64,000 bases of DNA, from positions 1-64,000 of the forward strand of contig OMWE01000009.1 in the NCBI GenBank assembly GCA_900314685.1. Reading direction: 5' to 3'. The notes beneath the pieces were generated by a model. That model was not told where the DNA came from. It was given only the letters and a program-made list of their open reading frames with translations, and made no database searches. Position numbers and translations under genes: made by a program. Of this stretch, positions 19,127 to 28,024 are shown in pieces; the stretch's first letter is position 1; each line of letters starts with the position of its first letter. The stretch comes from an uncultured Actinomycetes bacterium. GTDB lineage: Bacteria > Actinomycetota > Coriobacteriia > Coriobacteriales > Atopobiaceae.

Positions 19127-21619
19127 ATGAGCGCTGAGCACAAGGCGGCCGTTGCCGCCGACGAGACGGATGCACGACGACAGACACCGGCGGCCGCTGC
19201 GGAGCCCGCGGGTCCCATGACGGACGCGACGCCAGCGGCTCCTGCCGCCACCGAGCCCGCGACCCCCGCGGCCGCACCCGCTGCGCCTGCAGCGTCACCC
19301 GCAGAGCAGATCCCGCAGGCGGACAACTGGCGCGTCCTGCAGGTCTTTTGCATGGAGCAGTTCGACTCGGACGCCTACCGGCGCATCGTGTCGGCCTACA
19401 AGTTCGCGGCCGAGTTCCACCGCAACCAGCGCCGCCGCTCCGGCGAGCCCTACATCAACCACCCCGTCGAGGTCGCGCTGATCCTGGCCCGCGACCTGCA
19501 CATGGACGAGGAGTCGATCTGCGCCGCGCTCCTGCACGACACGGTGGAGGACACGCCCGCGACGCTCGACGACGTGCGCCAGCGCTTCGGCGACGGTGTG
19601 GCCGAGATCGTGGACGGCGTCACCAAGCTCACCTCCATCCACGTGGACTCGATGGACGAGAAGCAGGCGCTCAACCTGCGCAAGATGTTCCTCGCGATGT
19701 CCAAGGACATCCGCGTGGTCATCGTCAAGCTGGCCGACCGCCTGCACAACATGCGCACCCTGGCCGCCATCCCGCCCGACCGCCAGCTCTACAAGGCGCG
19801 CGAGACGATGGACGTCTACGCGCCGCTGGCCGACCGCCTGGGCATCAGCTCCGTGAAGTGGGAGCTCGAGGACCTGTCCTTCTTTTACCTGTATCCCGAG
19901 GAATACGCCCGCGTGGCCCGCATGGTGCAGGACAGCCGCGCCCAGCGCGAGGAGGACACCGACGACGCGATCCGCCTGCTCGAGCAGGAGCTGCGCCGCG
20001 CCGGCATGGACGAGTTCCAGATCTTCGGCCGGCCCAAGCACCTGTGGTCCATCTACCAGAAGATGACCCGCAAGGGCAAGGAGTTCTCCGAGATCTACGA
20101 CCTGGTGGCGCTGCGCGTGCTCACGCACTCGGTCTCCGACTGCTACACGGCGCTCGGCGCGGTCCACTCGCTGTGGCACCCGCTGCCCGGCCGCTTCAAG
20201 GACTACATCGCGATGCCCAAGCCCAACGGCTACCAGTCGCTGCACACGACGGTCATCGGCCCGGACGCGCGCCCGATCGAGATTCAGATCCGCACCTACG
20301 CGATGCACGACCAGGCCGAGTACGGCATCGCCGCCCACTGGCTCTACAAGCGCAACGGCAACTCCCAGGGCCAGATGGACGCCGACGACCGCAGCATCGA
20401 CGCGCAGATCAACTGGATCCGCCGCAGCCTGGACTGGACCGTCGACGACGATATGGGCGACCCGCACGAGTTCCTGACCAACCTCCGCATCGACCTCTTC
20501 GAAGACGAGATTTTTGTCTTCACGCCCAAGGGCGAGGTCATGAGCCTGCGCCGCGACTCGACGCCGCTCGACTTTGCCTACGCCGTCCACACCGAGGTCG
20601 GCAACCACTGCGTGGGCGCCAAGGTCAACGGCGTGGTCGTGCCGCTGGCCACCAAGCTGGAGAGCGGCGACCGCGTGGAGGTGCTCACCAACAAGAACGC
20701 GCGCCCCAGCCATGACTGGATGAACATCGTCGCCACGCCCTCGGCCCGCGCCAAGATCCGCAAGTACTTCACCACGCTGTCCAAGACGGACGACGCCGAG
20801 CGCGGCCGCGGCGACTTGGCCCGCGAGCTGCGCAAACGCGGCTACGGCATCGCCAACCGACGCACCATGAAGGCGATCGAGGAGGCCTGCGGAGCCTTTG
20901 ACTTCCGCGAGCCCGACATGCTCTTTGCCTCGATCGGCACCGGCAAGACCTCGCTGCGCGCCGTCGCCAACCGCGTGCAGGAGATCCTCGAGCGCGACAG
21001 CGCTGCCAAGAAGGCCGAGCAGACGGCGGCCGAGAAGGCCAAGCGCGAACGCGAGCAGGCGATCATCGAGGATAGGCCGCTCGCCCGCGCCGAGCTGCTC
21101 AAGCGCCGCAACGCCAGCGACAAGAAGCGCCGGGCCAACTGCGGCGTGGTCGTGAAGGGCGACCCGGACCTGCTCGTGCACCTCGCACACTGCTGCAACC
21201 CCGTGGCCGGCGACGAGATCGTGGGCTTCATCACGCGCGGGCGCGGCGTCAGCGTGCACCGTGCGGCCTGCCCCAACGTTAAGGGCCTGCTCAACCACCC
21301 CGAGCGCATGATTCCCGTGGAGTGGGACACCTCGGGCGCCACAGAGTTCCAGGTGGAGATCGTCGTGGAGGCCACCGACCGTATGGGCCTGCTCAAGGAC
21401 GTGACCGCCGAGCTGGGCGATTCCGGCGCCAACATCCTCTCGGCCGCCACGCAGACCTCGTCGGAGGGTATCGCGCGCCTGCGTTTCCTGCTCGCGATCT
21501 CGGACGCGTCGCTGCTCGACGGCCTGCTGCGCAACGTGGGCCGCGTGCCGTCGGTCTTTGACTGCCGCCGCATCATGCCGGGCGAGGGCAACAACCAGAT
21601 GAAGAGGCGGACGAAGTAA
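19127..21619 (+). CDS. Bifunctional (p)ppGpp synthetase/hydrolase, RelA/SpoT family
   Basis: 830 aa. A low-complexity Ala/Pro-rich N-terminus of ~60 residues precedes the HD hydrolase domain with an intact HDTVED motif, the synthetase domain (SEIYDLVALRV, KDYIAMPKPNGYQSLHT, IEIQIRTYAMHDQAEYG), a TGS domain (IFVFTPKGEV) and a C-terminal ACT domain. The intact HDxxED motif indicates hydrolysis as well as synthesis of the alarmone. TTG 19121 is in frame, but ATG 19127 with AGGGA 6 nt upstream is preferred. The next gene starts 1 nt after the stop. Confidence 0.95.
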   Translation: MSAEHKAAVAADETDARRQTPAAAAEPAGPMTDATPAAPAATEPATPAAAPAAPAASPAEQIPQADNWRVLQVFCMEQFDSDAYRRIVSAYKFAAEFHRNQRRRSGEPYINHPVEVALILARDLHMDEESICAALLHDTVEDTPATLDDVRQRFGDGVAEIVDGVTKLTSIHVDSMDEKQALNLRKMFLAMSKDIRVVIVKLADRLHNMRTLAAIPPDRQLYKARETMDVYAPLADRLGISSVKWELEDLSFFYLYPEEYARVARMVQDSRAQREEDTDDAIRLLEQELRRAGMDEFQIFGRPKHLWSIYQKMTRKGKEFSEIYDLVALRVLTHSVSDCYTALGAVHSLWHPLPGRFKDYIAMPKPNGYQSLHTTVIGPDARPIEIQIRTYAMHDQAEYGIAAHWLYKRNGNSQGQMDADDRSIDAQINWIRRSLDWTVDDDMGDPHEFLTNLRIDLFEDEIFVFTPKGEVMSLRRDSTPLDFAYAVHTEVGNHCVGAKVNGVVVPLATKLESGDRVEVLTNKNARPSHDWMNIVATPSARAKIRKYFTTLSKTDDAERGRGDLARELRKRGYGIANRRTMKAIEEACGAFDFREPDMLFASIGTGKTSLRAVANRVQEILERDSAAKKAEQTAAEKAKREREQAIIEDRPLARAELLKRRNASDKKRRANCGVVVKGDPDLLVHLAHCCNPVAGDEIVGFITRGRGVSVHRAACPNVKGLLNHPERMIPVEWDTSGATEFQVEIVVEATDRMGLLKDVTAELGDSGANILSAATQTSSEGIARLRFLLAISDASLLDGLLRNVGRVPSVFDCRRIMPGEGNNQMKRRTK

Positions 21620-21620
21620 T

Positions 21621-22292
21621 ATGGCCACGACCAACCTGCCCCAAAACCGCGTCGCGCTCGAGAGCGGCGACGAGGTGCGCGTCTTTCTCACCAGTCCGCT
21701 GCCTACCAACACCTACGCCTGGATCTCGGGCGGGGAGTGCCTGGTGGTGGACCCGGGCTCCGACGGCGACCTGCTCGCACAGGAGCTGGCCGACGTGAAG
21801 GTGACGCACGTGGTCGCCACGCACGGGCACAACGACCATGCCAGCGGGGTGGGGGAGCTCGTGAGCGCGACGGGTGCCGACTTTGCGATGGCCGAGGGTG
21901 ACGTCGACTGGGTGCTCGCACATGCGGGCCGTCCCGACCATTGGGGCCGTGCGTACGGGTCTCCCTGCCCTCGGCCCGACCGCTTGCTCGCCGAGGGCGA
22001 CACGGTCTCGGTGGGTACGGCCGTCTTCACGGTGTATGCGGCGCCGGGGCACACCCCGGGCGGCATCGTCCTGCTGGGCGGCGGTAGCGCCGAGGGGTAT
22101 TGCTTTGTGGGGGACTCGATCTTTGAGGGCTCGCACGGCCGCACCGACCTCGAGGGCGGCGACGCCGCTGTGATGGATGCCACGCTGCACCGTCTGGCTG
22201 GGATTATCCCCGGCGACACGGTCCTGCTCTGCGGCCACGGCAACGCGACCACGATGGCCCGCGAGATCGCGACGACCCCCTTCTACCGGTAG
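21621..22292 (+). CDS. MBL-fold hydrolase, glyoxalase II-like
   Basis: 223 aa. THGHNDHASG (zinc motif), APGHTPGGIVL, FVGDSIFEG and LLCGHGNATTM give the complete set of metal ligands of the hydroxyacylglutathione hydrolase/YcbL type. A gene of this kind often follows rsh in Gram-positives. The substrate is not established; a small thioester is likely. It starts 1 nt after the RelA homologue. Confidence 0.88.
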   Translation: MATTNLPQNRVALESGDEVRVFLTSPLPTNTYAWISGGECLVVDPGSDGDLLAQELADVKVTHVVATHGHNDHASGVGELVSATGADFAMAEGDVDWVLAHAGRPDHWGRAYGSPCPRPDRLLAEGDTVSVGTAVFTVYAAPGHTPGGIVLLGGGSAEGYCFVGDSIFEGSHGRTDLEGGDAAVMDATLHRLAGIIPGDTVLLCGHGNATTMAREIATTPFYR

Positions 22293-22566
22293 GATTGATT
22301 TAACCCTCGTTGGACGGACTGGTGCCCCCGGGCGCTAGCGTACGGCATCTCGCATGGCATCTTGTCTCCAGAGGAACGTGATGCCTTCCTGTCAGAACGT
22401 GATGCTTTCCTGTCAGGCGGAGCGTTAGCGGGGTATTTGCTATACGGGGTGGTCCTATTGTGCGGCATTGGGGCGGCCGTGCGGTGTTGTGCTGTCCAAT
22501 TTGTGCAGCCTGTTACAGTGCAACTAAGCGTTTGGCGCTGCGTATCGCTCGGAAAAGAGTTGATAG
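22293..22566. other. Intergenic with 21-bp tandem duplication and possible gene remnant
   Basis: GAACGTGATGC(C/T)TTCCTGTCA is repeated in tandem at 22374-22394 and 22395-22415. The frame through it reads SPEERDAFLSERDAFLSGG then a hydrophobic stretch, and runs into the next gene. This may be a relic of a membrane protein; no good start or ribosome site is present. Confidence 0.4.
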
Positions 22567-25500
22567 ATGTCAGATAACCCTTATGGAGAGATAACCGCAG
22601 CCCAGGACGGTCGATCAACCCCAGACATTCCGCCTACATCTCGGATAATGAGCATCGAGTACAGCCTCGTTCGTATCATCGACCCCGCCTCAAGCGGAGA
22701 TCCCATTGTGCTTTGCCGAGGGCTGGATGGTGTGTGCAGGTACGCCACCCTGAGTGAGTGGCGGGCAGGTTCAAGATATTTGGAGCTGGGTTCGCTTCCG
22801 CCGAGTTGTGCAGCGGCGACGCTTGCTACGGTCGTTACAACGCATAGCTCGAACAGGGACAAGCTTGCCCTCTTCCGTCTGCTTTTCGCTGGCAGGGATG
22901 ACGTACACGCGGAAAGCTATCACGACAAGAAACGCAATCACATCTCCTACTCGCCCGCTTGCGCAAATTTCTGGAAGCGAGGCACCTGCCCAAAGTGCGT
23001 TAATCGGTCTGCGCGTTGCGCGATCTGCGAGAATCGAGCCTTTACTCCGCTGACAGACAGGCTCGTCATCGGCCATATGAAAGGCGATACCCGCTTAGAC
23101 CGAGGTGTTATCGGCATCTATCCGCTTGTGGACAACGACAAGACGCATTTCCTCGTCGTTGATTTCGACGGGTTTGGTTGGCAGCAGGCAGTTTCTACTT
23201 TCATTAGTGTGTGCAAAGGATTCAATCTGCCCGTCGCGATTGAGCGGTCTCGCTCTGGCGATGGTGCGCATGCATGGTTCTTCTTTTCCGAGCTCGTGGA
23301 CGCAGCTATGGCAAGGAAGATGGGCGCTGCGCTCCTCACTAGGGCGATGCGACGGACGGGGCGCATATCGTTTGATTGCTATGATCGCATGCTGCCAAAT
23401 CAAGACAGTGCCCCTAAAGGTGGTTTCGGTAACCTCATCGCTCTACCGTTCCAAGGCGCTGCGATGGAGCAGGGAAACACCCTGTTTGTCGACGAATTGT
23501 TCAACGCCTATCGCGACCAGTGGACTTACCTTGCATGCTTGCCGAGAATGACGGGCAGTGACATCGAAGCAGTATTGGCTAAGCTTGGAAAACATGAGCT
23601 GGGTGTATTGCCAAAGATTGGCGAAGAAAGCACTGATAAAAAGGACGAAGCCCTCGCCGTGTCGCCGTGGCAGTCTCGTTTGGACGTCGGCTTGGGGCAG
23701 CAAGACGTTCCAGAATCCATCGAGCTCGTGAGGGCGAATGGTGTATATATCCCGAAGGCAGGCCTGTCGGCTGCAGCTTTGGACGCGCTGCGGCGTCTTG
23801 CTGCGATGGCCAATCCGCAGTTTTACAAGAAGCAAGCTATGCGGCAGTCTGTTTACGGGACGCCTCGATTGCTGCACTTCGAATACGAGACAGACGGCTG
23901 GCTTCGCTTACCGAGGGCATGTGAAGCACAGGCGGTAGCGACACTTGCATCATGCGGGTCCAAAGTGGTGGTGAAGGATGAGCGTTACGGTGGGCGCCTC
24001 ATCAAGGTGACGTTCAATGGGACGCTGAAGGATGAGCAGGCGCGCATTGTAGACGAGATGTGCGTGCAAGAAGACGGCATTATTGTCGCAGAGACCGGCT
24101 TTGGCAAGACGGTTGTTGCTGCCGGAATCATCGCGCGCCTCAAGGTCAACACGCTTATCGTTGTACCTACGACCGCATTGCTCTCGCAATGGCGCGACCG
24201 CTTGACAGAGTTTCTCGAGATTGATGAAGAGCCGCCGATACACCTGACCCAAAAAGGTAGAAAGAGCCGTCGGCAAATGTCGGTGATTGGAACAATCGGT
24301 GGTGGCAGGAAGATGCCGAGTGGCATCGTTGACATTGCGCTTGTTGGCTCGCTGTTTGAGAAGGGCGACGTAGAGGGCACCCATCTCGTGAGCGATACCG
24401 TAAAGGGATATGGACTTGTTATTGTCGATGAATGTCACCATGCGGCGGCGCCGAACTATACAGAGGTGCTGTCTGAAGTCTGTTCTCGTTACCTTTTTGG
24501 CATGACCGCTACTCCCAAGCGCAGCGATGGGCTCCAGGGGATTATGCATTTCCTGCTCGGTCCTATCAGATACAAAGCCGTTGCCCAGAACCGATCGTAC
24601 TCGCGGCTCCTCTGTCCTCGCTTTACGAAAACTCGCCTCGATGCAGATGCGACGAGTGACTTTGTAAAGGTGATTGACCACGTCTGTACCGATGACGCCA
24701 GGACAGCGCTCATCGTCGATGATGTGGCTAATGCGTGGAAGGGCGGGCGCACATCCCTTGTCCTCACACGGCGTATCGAACATGCTGAGGCGCTGAGTAC
24801 AGCGATAGCAAAGAAGGGCTGTCCGACTCAACTGCTCACGGGAGGTGGTTCGGCCAAAGAGCGCCGCGAGAAACTCAAAAATCTTTCGAGCTTCAGCCCC
24901 GGCGCACCGTTTGTGCTCGTCGGTACGGACAGCTATCTCGGTGAAGGCTTCGACGAAAAGCGGCTCGACACGTTGTTCGTTGCGGCTCCGGTGGCGTTTG
25001 AGGGTCTTGTCGCACAATGTGTAGGCAGGATCCAGCGAGACTGTGAGGGCAAGACAGACGTTGTTGTCTATGACTATGTAGATGAGTCGATTCAAATGCT
25101 CGACCGAATGTTTCGTCGCCGCCTGAAGGAGTATGGAAGACTGGGTTACACGATCGGCGCTTCCGCGGCAAACGATATTCGCGGTGAGTTCATTGGACGT
25201 GAGAGCTACCTGCGGCGCCTCGACGCAGATATTAGGAATTCAGAAGAGTCGATAGTCATTGCGAGCTCCGATATTCATCTCAAGCGGCTCGATACGGTAC
25301 TAAACCTTCTTAATGATGCGAAAAAGCAAGGGAGGAAGGTCACGGTTCGGCTGCGGAATCCAAATCCCGACAACGCGCGAAACGCGCAGCGTGCAGAGCA
25401 AGCACTCGATGCGTGTAGGCGAGCGGGCGTCGACACGCGCCTCGTCAACAACTGTCCGAACCTTGTGGTACTGGACGGGCGAACGGCGTGGTATGGAGGT

Positions 25501-25626
25501 CTGGCGCCACTCGCTTTTCCTCGAGAGGGCGAGCAAGCCTTGCGTCTTACAGATTCTGCCATTGCTCACGACCTTGTGTTGGCCCTTCTCAGGGAAACAA
25601 TGGACACCGAGCTGACCGCTGTCTGA
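22567..25626 (+). CDS. TOTE-type primase-helicase with C-terminal PLD-like domain
   Basis: 1019 aa, three parts. (1) Residues ~100-330: a TOTE conflict-system archaeo-eukaryotic primase domain, with a zinc-binding stretch (YSPACANFWKRGTCPKC then CAICENRAFTPLTD), catalytic FLVVDFDGF (near 198) and SRSGDGAHAWFFF (near 227). (2) ~480-860: an SF2 helicase with VAETGFGKTVVA (near 505), VIVDECHHA (near 619), FGMTATPKR and QCVGRIQRD. (3) ~885-1010: a PLD-like domain (SIVIASSDIHLK, LVVLDGRTAWYGG) lacking a clear HKD pair. Proteins of this build are thought to act in defence against, or competition between, mobile elements. Base composition is lower in GC than neighbouring core genes, suggesting transfer. 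A DUF3800 gene follows. Confidence 0.87.
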   Translation: MSDNPYGEITAAQDGRSTPDIPPTSRIMSIEYSLVRIIDPASSGDPIVLCRGLDGVCRYATLSEWRAGSRYLELGSLPPSCAAATLATVVTTHSSNRDKLALFRLLFAGRDDVHAESYHDKKRNHISYSPACANFWKRGTCPKCVNRSARCAICENRAFTPLTDRLVIGHMKGDTRLDRGVIGIYPLVDNDKTHFLVVDFDGFGWQQAVSTFISVCKGFNLPVAIERSRSGDGAHAWFFFSELVDAAMARKMGAALLTRAMRRTGRISFDCYDRMLPNQDSAPKGGFGNLIALPFQGAAMEQGNTLFVDELFNAYRDQWTYLACLPRMTGSDIEAVLAKLGKHELGVLPKIGEESTDKKDEALAVSPWQSRLDVGLGQQDVPESIELVRANGVYIPKAGLSAAALDALRRLAAMANPQFYKKQAMRQSVYGTPRLLHFEYETDGWLRLPRACEAQAVATLASCGSKVVVKDERYGGRLIKVTFNGTLKDEQARIVDEMCVQEDGIIVAETGFGKTVVAAGIIARLKVNTLIVVPTTALLSQWRDRLTEFLEIDEEPPIHLTQKGRKSRRQMSVIGTIGGGRKMPSGIVDIALVGSLFEKGDVEGTHLVSDTVKGYGLVIVDECHHAAAPNYTEVLSEVCSRYLFGMTATPKRSDGLQGIMHFLLGPIRYKAVAQNRSYSRLLCPRFTKTRLDADATSDFVKVIDHVCTDDARTALIVDDVANAWKGGRTSLVLTRRIEHAEALSTAIAKKGCPTQLLTGGGSAKERREKLKNLSSFSPGAPFVLVGTDSYLGEGFDEKRLDTLFVAAPVAFEGLVAQCVGRIQRDCEGKTDVVVYDYVDESIQMLDRMFRRRLKEYGRLGYTIGASAANDIRGEFIGRESYLRRLDADIRNSEESIVIASSDIHLKRLDTVLNLLNDAKKQGRKVTVRLRNPNPDNARNAQRAEQALDACRRAGVDTRLVNNCPNLVVLDGRTAWYGGLAPLAFPREGEQALRLTDSAIAHDLVLALLRETMDTELTAV

Positions 25627-25686
25627 GGTGGAATCGGTCGTGGTAAAATATGAATCAGAGTCGCCGCAAGGCGGGTCTTCCAAGTC

Positions 25687-25747
25687 GCGGAGGGGTGTCC
25701 CTCCGCATTTTCCCGAAAGGCGCGGGGGCGTCCCTCCGCGCCTTTCG
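25687..25747 (+). promoter_or_regulatory. Two hairpins between the TOTE gene and the DUF3800 gene
   Basis: GCGGAGGG/CCCTCCGC (25687-25706) is followed by ATTTT, and a 15-bp CGAAAGGCGCGG-type stem lies at 25714-25747. They lie in the 137-bp gap before the DUF3800 start and look like an attenuator or partial terminator. Confidence 0.55.
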
Positions 25748-25763
25748 CACACGAGGGGGAGTC

Positions 25764-26447
25764 TTGAGCGAACTCAGTATCTTCGTAGATGAGTCGGGAG
25801 GGCAGGGAGGCCACTCAAAGTACTACGGCATCACGCTCGTGTTTCACGACCAGTCATGCGGAATCGAGGAACGGCTGGAGCGGCATCGGCTCGGTCTGAA
25901 AGAGAGGGGGCTTGCCGATGTGCCCCTCCACACAGGCCCGCTCATGACCGGGCACGACGCCTATGAGAATATGGACATCAAGATGCGCAAGGCGTACCTT
26001 TCGCTATTCTTCCTGGATCTGCAGCATCTCCCCGTCACATATCGCACTTTTCTTTATCGCAGGAGCGAGCTGGGCGACTCGGGCTCCCTTGTCGCGCGGA
26101 TGCGCCGGGACATCGTAAACCTCATCTTCGACCACCTTGAGTACTTCCAGTCATTCGACCTTGTGAAGGTCTACTACGATGACGGGCAGGAGATTGTGGC
26201 GAGGGCCGTACACGCCGCGGTCGAGTATGCGCTTGCTACGGATAGCCTCATGTACCGCAAGACCCGCGCATCGGATTTCATGCTCGCGCAGGCTGCCGAC
26301 CTGCTCTGTACCATCGAGCTGACAGCGCTCAAATTCAAGAACGGCGAGGCCACGCGTACCGATGAGAAGTTCTTCGGTACCGAGCGCAATTTCAGGAGGA
26401 ACTATCTCAAGCCTGCACATCGAAAGATGCTCGGTAGAGGAGATTAA
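25764..26447 (+). CDS. DUF3800 domain protein
   Basis: 227 aa. The N-terminus SIFVDESGG, then VYYDDGQE and the late AQAADLLCTIELTALKFKNG are the three acidic motifs of DUF3800, a family with an RNase H-like fold that recurs next to defence genes; activity is not established. The best start is TTG 25764, right after GAGGGGGAG; an open frame begins 38 codons upstream but reads through hairpin repeats. Its position suggests it works with the primase-helicase encoded upstream. Confidence 0.82.
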   Translation: MSELSIFVDESGGQGGHSKYYGITLVFHDQSCGIEERLERHRLGLKERGLADVPLHTGPLMTGHDAYENMDIKMRKAYLSLFFLDLQHLPVTYRTFLYRRSELGDSGSLVARMRRDIVNLIFDHLEYFQSFDLVKVYYDDGQEIVARAVHAAVEYALATDSLMYRKTRASDFMLAQAADLLCTIELTALKFKNGEATRTDEKFFGTERNFRRNYLKPAHRKMLGRGD

Positions 26448-26576
26448 GGGCGGCTAACGCTGGGTGAAGAACCGGGCTGAGTGACGTTGTAAATCGTTGG
26501 GCATGGACCCTCTTTTTGTTTGCGTTGCTGCGCTTTTGCCCTAATTCGAGCTGACAGCCCTGTGTAAACAGCTCCT

Positions 26577-27107
26577 GACCTGCGAGTTTGCGGCTGCGGT
26601 CGCCGCCCGGGCGGGAAAAGGTGACCCAAAAAGTACCACAAATTCACCTGTAGTACGAATACTGATGTAACAAATTGCTGCGAATATAATAAAATAAACT
26701 GTAATTTGTGGTGCTTTTCGGGGTGCGGAAACGCCGTATACGGCGATGCCCGCCTCCCATCGCCGCAGGTCAGCGGGGGTGCGGGAGGGGGCGTTTCCGG
26801 GCCCCGGGGCGCATCGGCACCCGCAAAGCCGCAGGTAGGAGCCCTGGAAACCGGGTGCGATCCCGCGCCCGGGTGGGTAGGGCACCGCGCGGGCGCCGGT
26901 CCCGCCCGCCGGCGGCGCTGGCGGGGTACCCGGGAGACCGAAAAAACGCGCCGTCTACCTGCTCGAACGCGGAAGAGCCGCTGAGAGGCGTTTTAAGGCC
27001 CGAGAGAGACGCGGGTGGCCCAGGGGCCGCCCCCGCCCGTTTCCGCGCCCCCTCGCGCATCCTGATGGCACGTTCTACCTGCGGTCATTGTTTCCGCAGG
27101 TAGATGG
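26577..27107 (+). repeat. ~530-bp structured repeat element, copy A
   Basis: It starts CTGACCTGCG and ends with a perfect 10-bp hairpin CTACCTGCGG / CCGCAGGTAG (27075-27103) and ATGGGG. Near the left end is an AT-rich segment bounded by inverted AGTACCACAAATT (26632-26644) and AATTTGTGGTGCT (26703-26715) with TATAAT at 26685-26690. The rest is GC-rich and full of hairpins. A clearly homologous copy lies inverted at 43298-43817. No ORF is conserved between copies. Confidence 0.75.
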
Positions 27108-27161
27108 GGCGAAGTGCGCTCGTCGCGGATGGGGCGCGGATCTCAGGCGGGGGGAGCGGCT

Positions 27162-27238
27162 TGCGGATGGGATGCGGATCGTGAATGGGGTGCGGATCGT
27201 GGATGGAATGCGGATCACGGGTGTGATGCGGATAGGGG
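27162..27238. repeat. 18-bp tandem repeat
   Basis: TGCGGAT recurs at 27162, 27173, 27191, 27209 and 27227, the last four exactly 18 bp apart within units like TGCGGATCGTGGATGGAA. No gene. Confidence 0.7.
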
Positions 27239-27355
27239 GAGGACTAGATGAGGCGCAGCAGCTGGGTCGCGACGTACCGGGTAAAGGTGACGAGGAGAGC
27301 TATGAGGTAATGCCTGGGGCGCACCTAGCGCGAGGCGCGGCATCTCGCGAATTCT

Positions 27356-27363
27356 GCTATAGT
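27356..27363 (+). promoter_or_regulatory. Probable tRNA-Leu promoter (extended -10)
   Basis: TGCTATAGT lies about 53 nt before the mature tRNA. No good -35 is seen. Confidence 0.45.
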
Positions 27364-27415
27364 CAGCTATGCGCGAACGCGGTCGGCCATGTGCGATGAC
27401 GGCTAGCGTGTACAA

Positions 27416-27501
27416 GCCCGAGTGGCGGAATGGCAGACGCGGCGGACTCAAAATCCGCTCCTGGCGACAGGGTAAGGGTTCGAGCCCCTTCTCGGGTACC
27501 A
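27416..27501 (+). tRNA. tRNA-Leu (anticodon CAA)
   Basis: 86 nt, class II, encoded CCA (27499-27501). Acceptor GCCCGAG/CTCGGGT with a terminal G:U; anticodon stem GCGGA/TCCGC around CTCAAAA gives CAA, reading UUG; long variable arm; T arm AAGGG-TTCGAGC-CCCTT. Confidence 0.95.
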
Positions 27502-27510
27502 AAAATGATA

Positions 27511-27541
27511 GCGGGCAGACCTCCGGGCCTGCCCGTTTTTT
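27511..27541 (+). terminator. Terminator of tRNA-Leu
   Basis: CGGGCAG / CTGCCCG stem followed by TTTTTT, 10 nt after the tRNA. Confidence 0.9.
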
Positions 27542-27565
27542 CGCCGATGCCTGCGCGTACGCCGC

Positions 27566-27991
27566 TCAGCCCCGCCAGCCGGCGACGATCTCGCGCGTGC
27601 GCTCGTCGCGCCGGCCGTCGTAGTATTTATCGAGCACCGCGGAAAAGACACGCTCACCCGTCGCGTCGGCAAAGAGGGTCATGCACGAGCGGACCTTGAG
27701 CACGTCGATGCCGCCGAGTACCGCCACGGGGTCGTCGCCTGGCAGGTCGAGCAGCGCCTGCGTGATCTCGCGCAGGCGACCCACCAGCGTGGGCTCGGCA
27801 ACGAAGGAGTCCAGCTCAGCACGCGAGCCGATGCCGTAGTATTCGGCCATGGAGCTTTGCCCCAGCCCCTCTACCTGCGGGAAGACATACCAGATCCAGT
27901 GTGAGCGCTTGCGTCCCGCCCGTATCTCGGCGAGCGCGGCCTCGTATTCGCCGCCCGCCTGTGCGTCCAGGAACCTCTTTACGTCTTTCAT
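27566..27991 (-). CDS. DUF1810 family protein
   Basis: 141 aa, the full length of the family. RKRSHWIWYVFPQVEGLG, IGSRAELDSFV and LGGIDVLKVRSCMTLF are the conserved stretches. The family is widespread (YbiA-like structural relatives are discussed) but has no established reaction; a calpastatin-like name in databases is not informative. It converges with the tRNA-Leu terminator and is divergent from the YoeB remnant 33 bp away. Confidence 0.85.
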   Translation of the reverse strand: MKDVKRFLDAQAGGEYEAALAEIRAGRKRSHWIWYVFPQVEGLGQSSMAEYYGIGSRAELDSFVAEPTLVGRLREITQALLDLPGDDPVAVLGGIDVLKVRSCMTLFADATGERVFSAVLDKYYDGRRDERTREIVAGWRG

Positions 27992-28024
27992 AGTTCGACA
28001 TCGACTTTCTCGTCAGCTAGAGGA

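Noticed and set aside
19295..21712. 805-codon minus-strand frame opposite the RelA/SpoT gene
   Set aside because: Antisense shadow; no conserved motif, whereas the plus strand has all RelA/SpoT motifs.
26632..26715. Invertible promoter between the GTACCACAAAT inverted repeats
   Set aside because: In both element copies the AT-rich segment has the same orientation relative to the rest of the element, and no recombinase gene is nearby.
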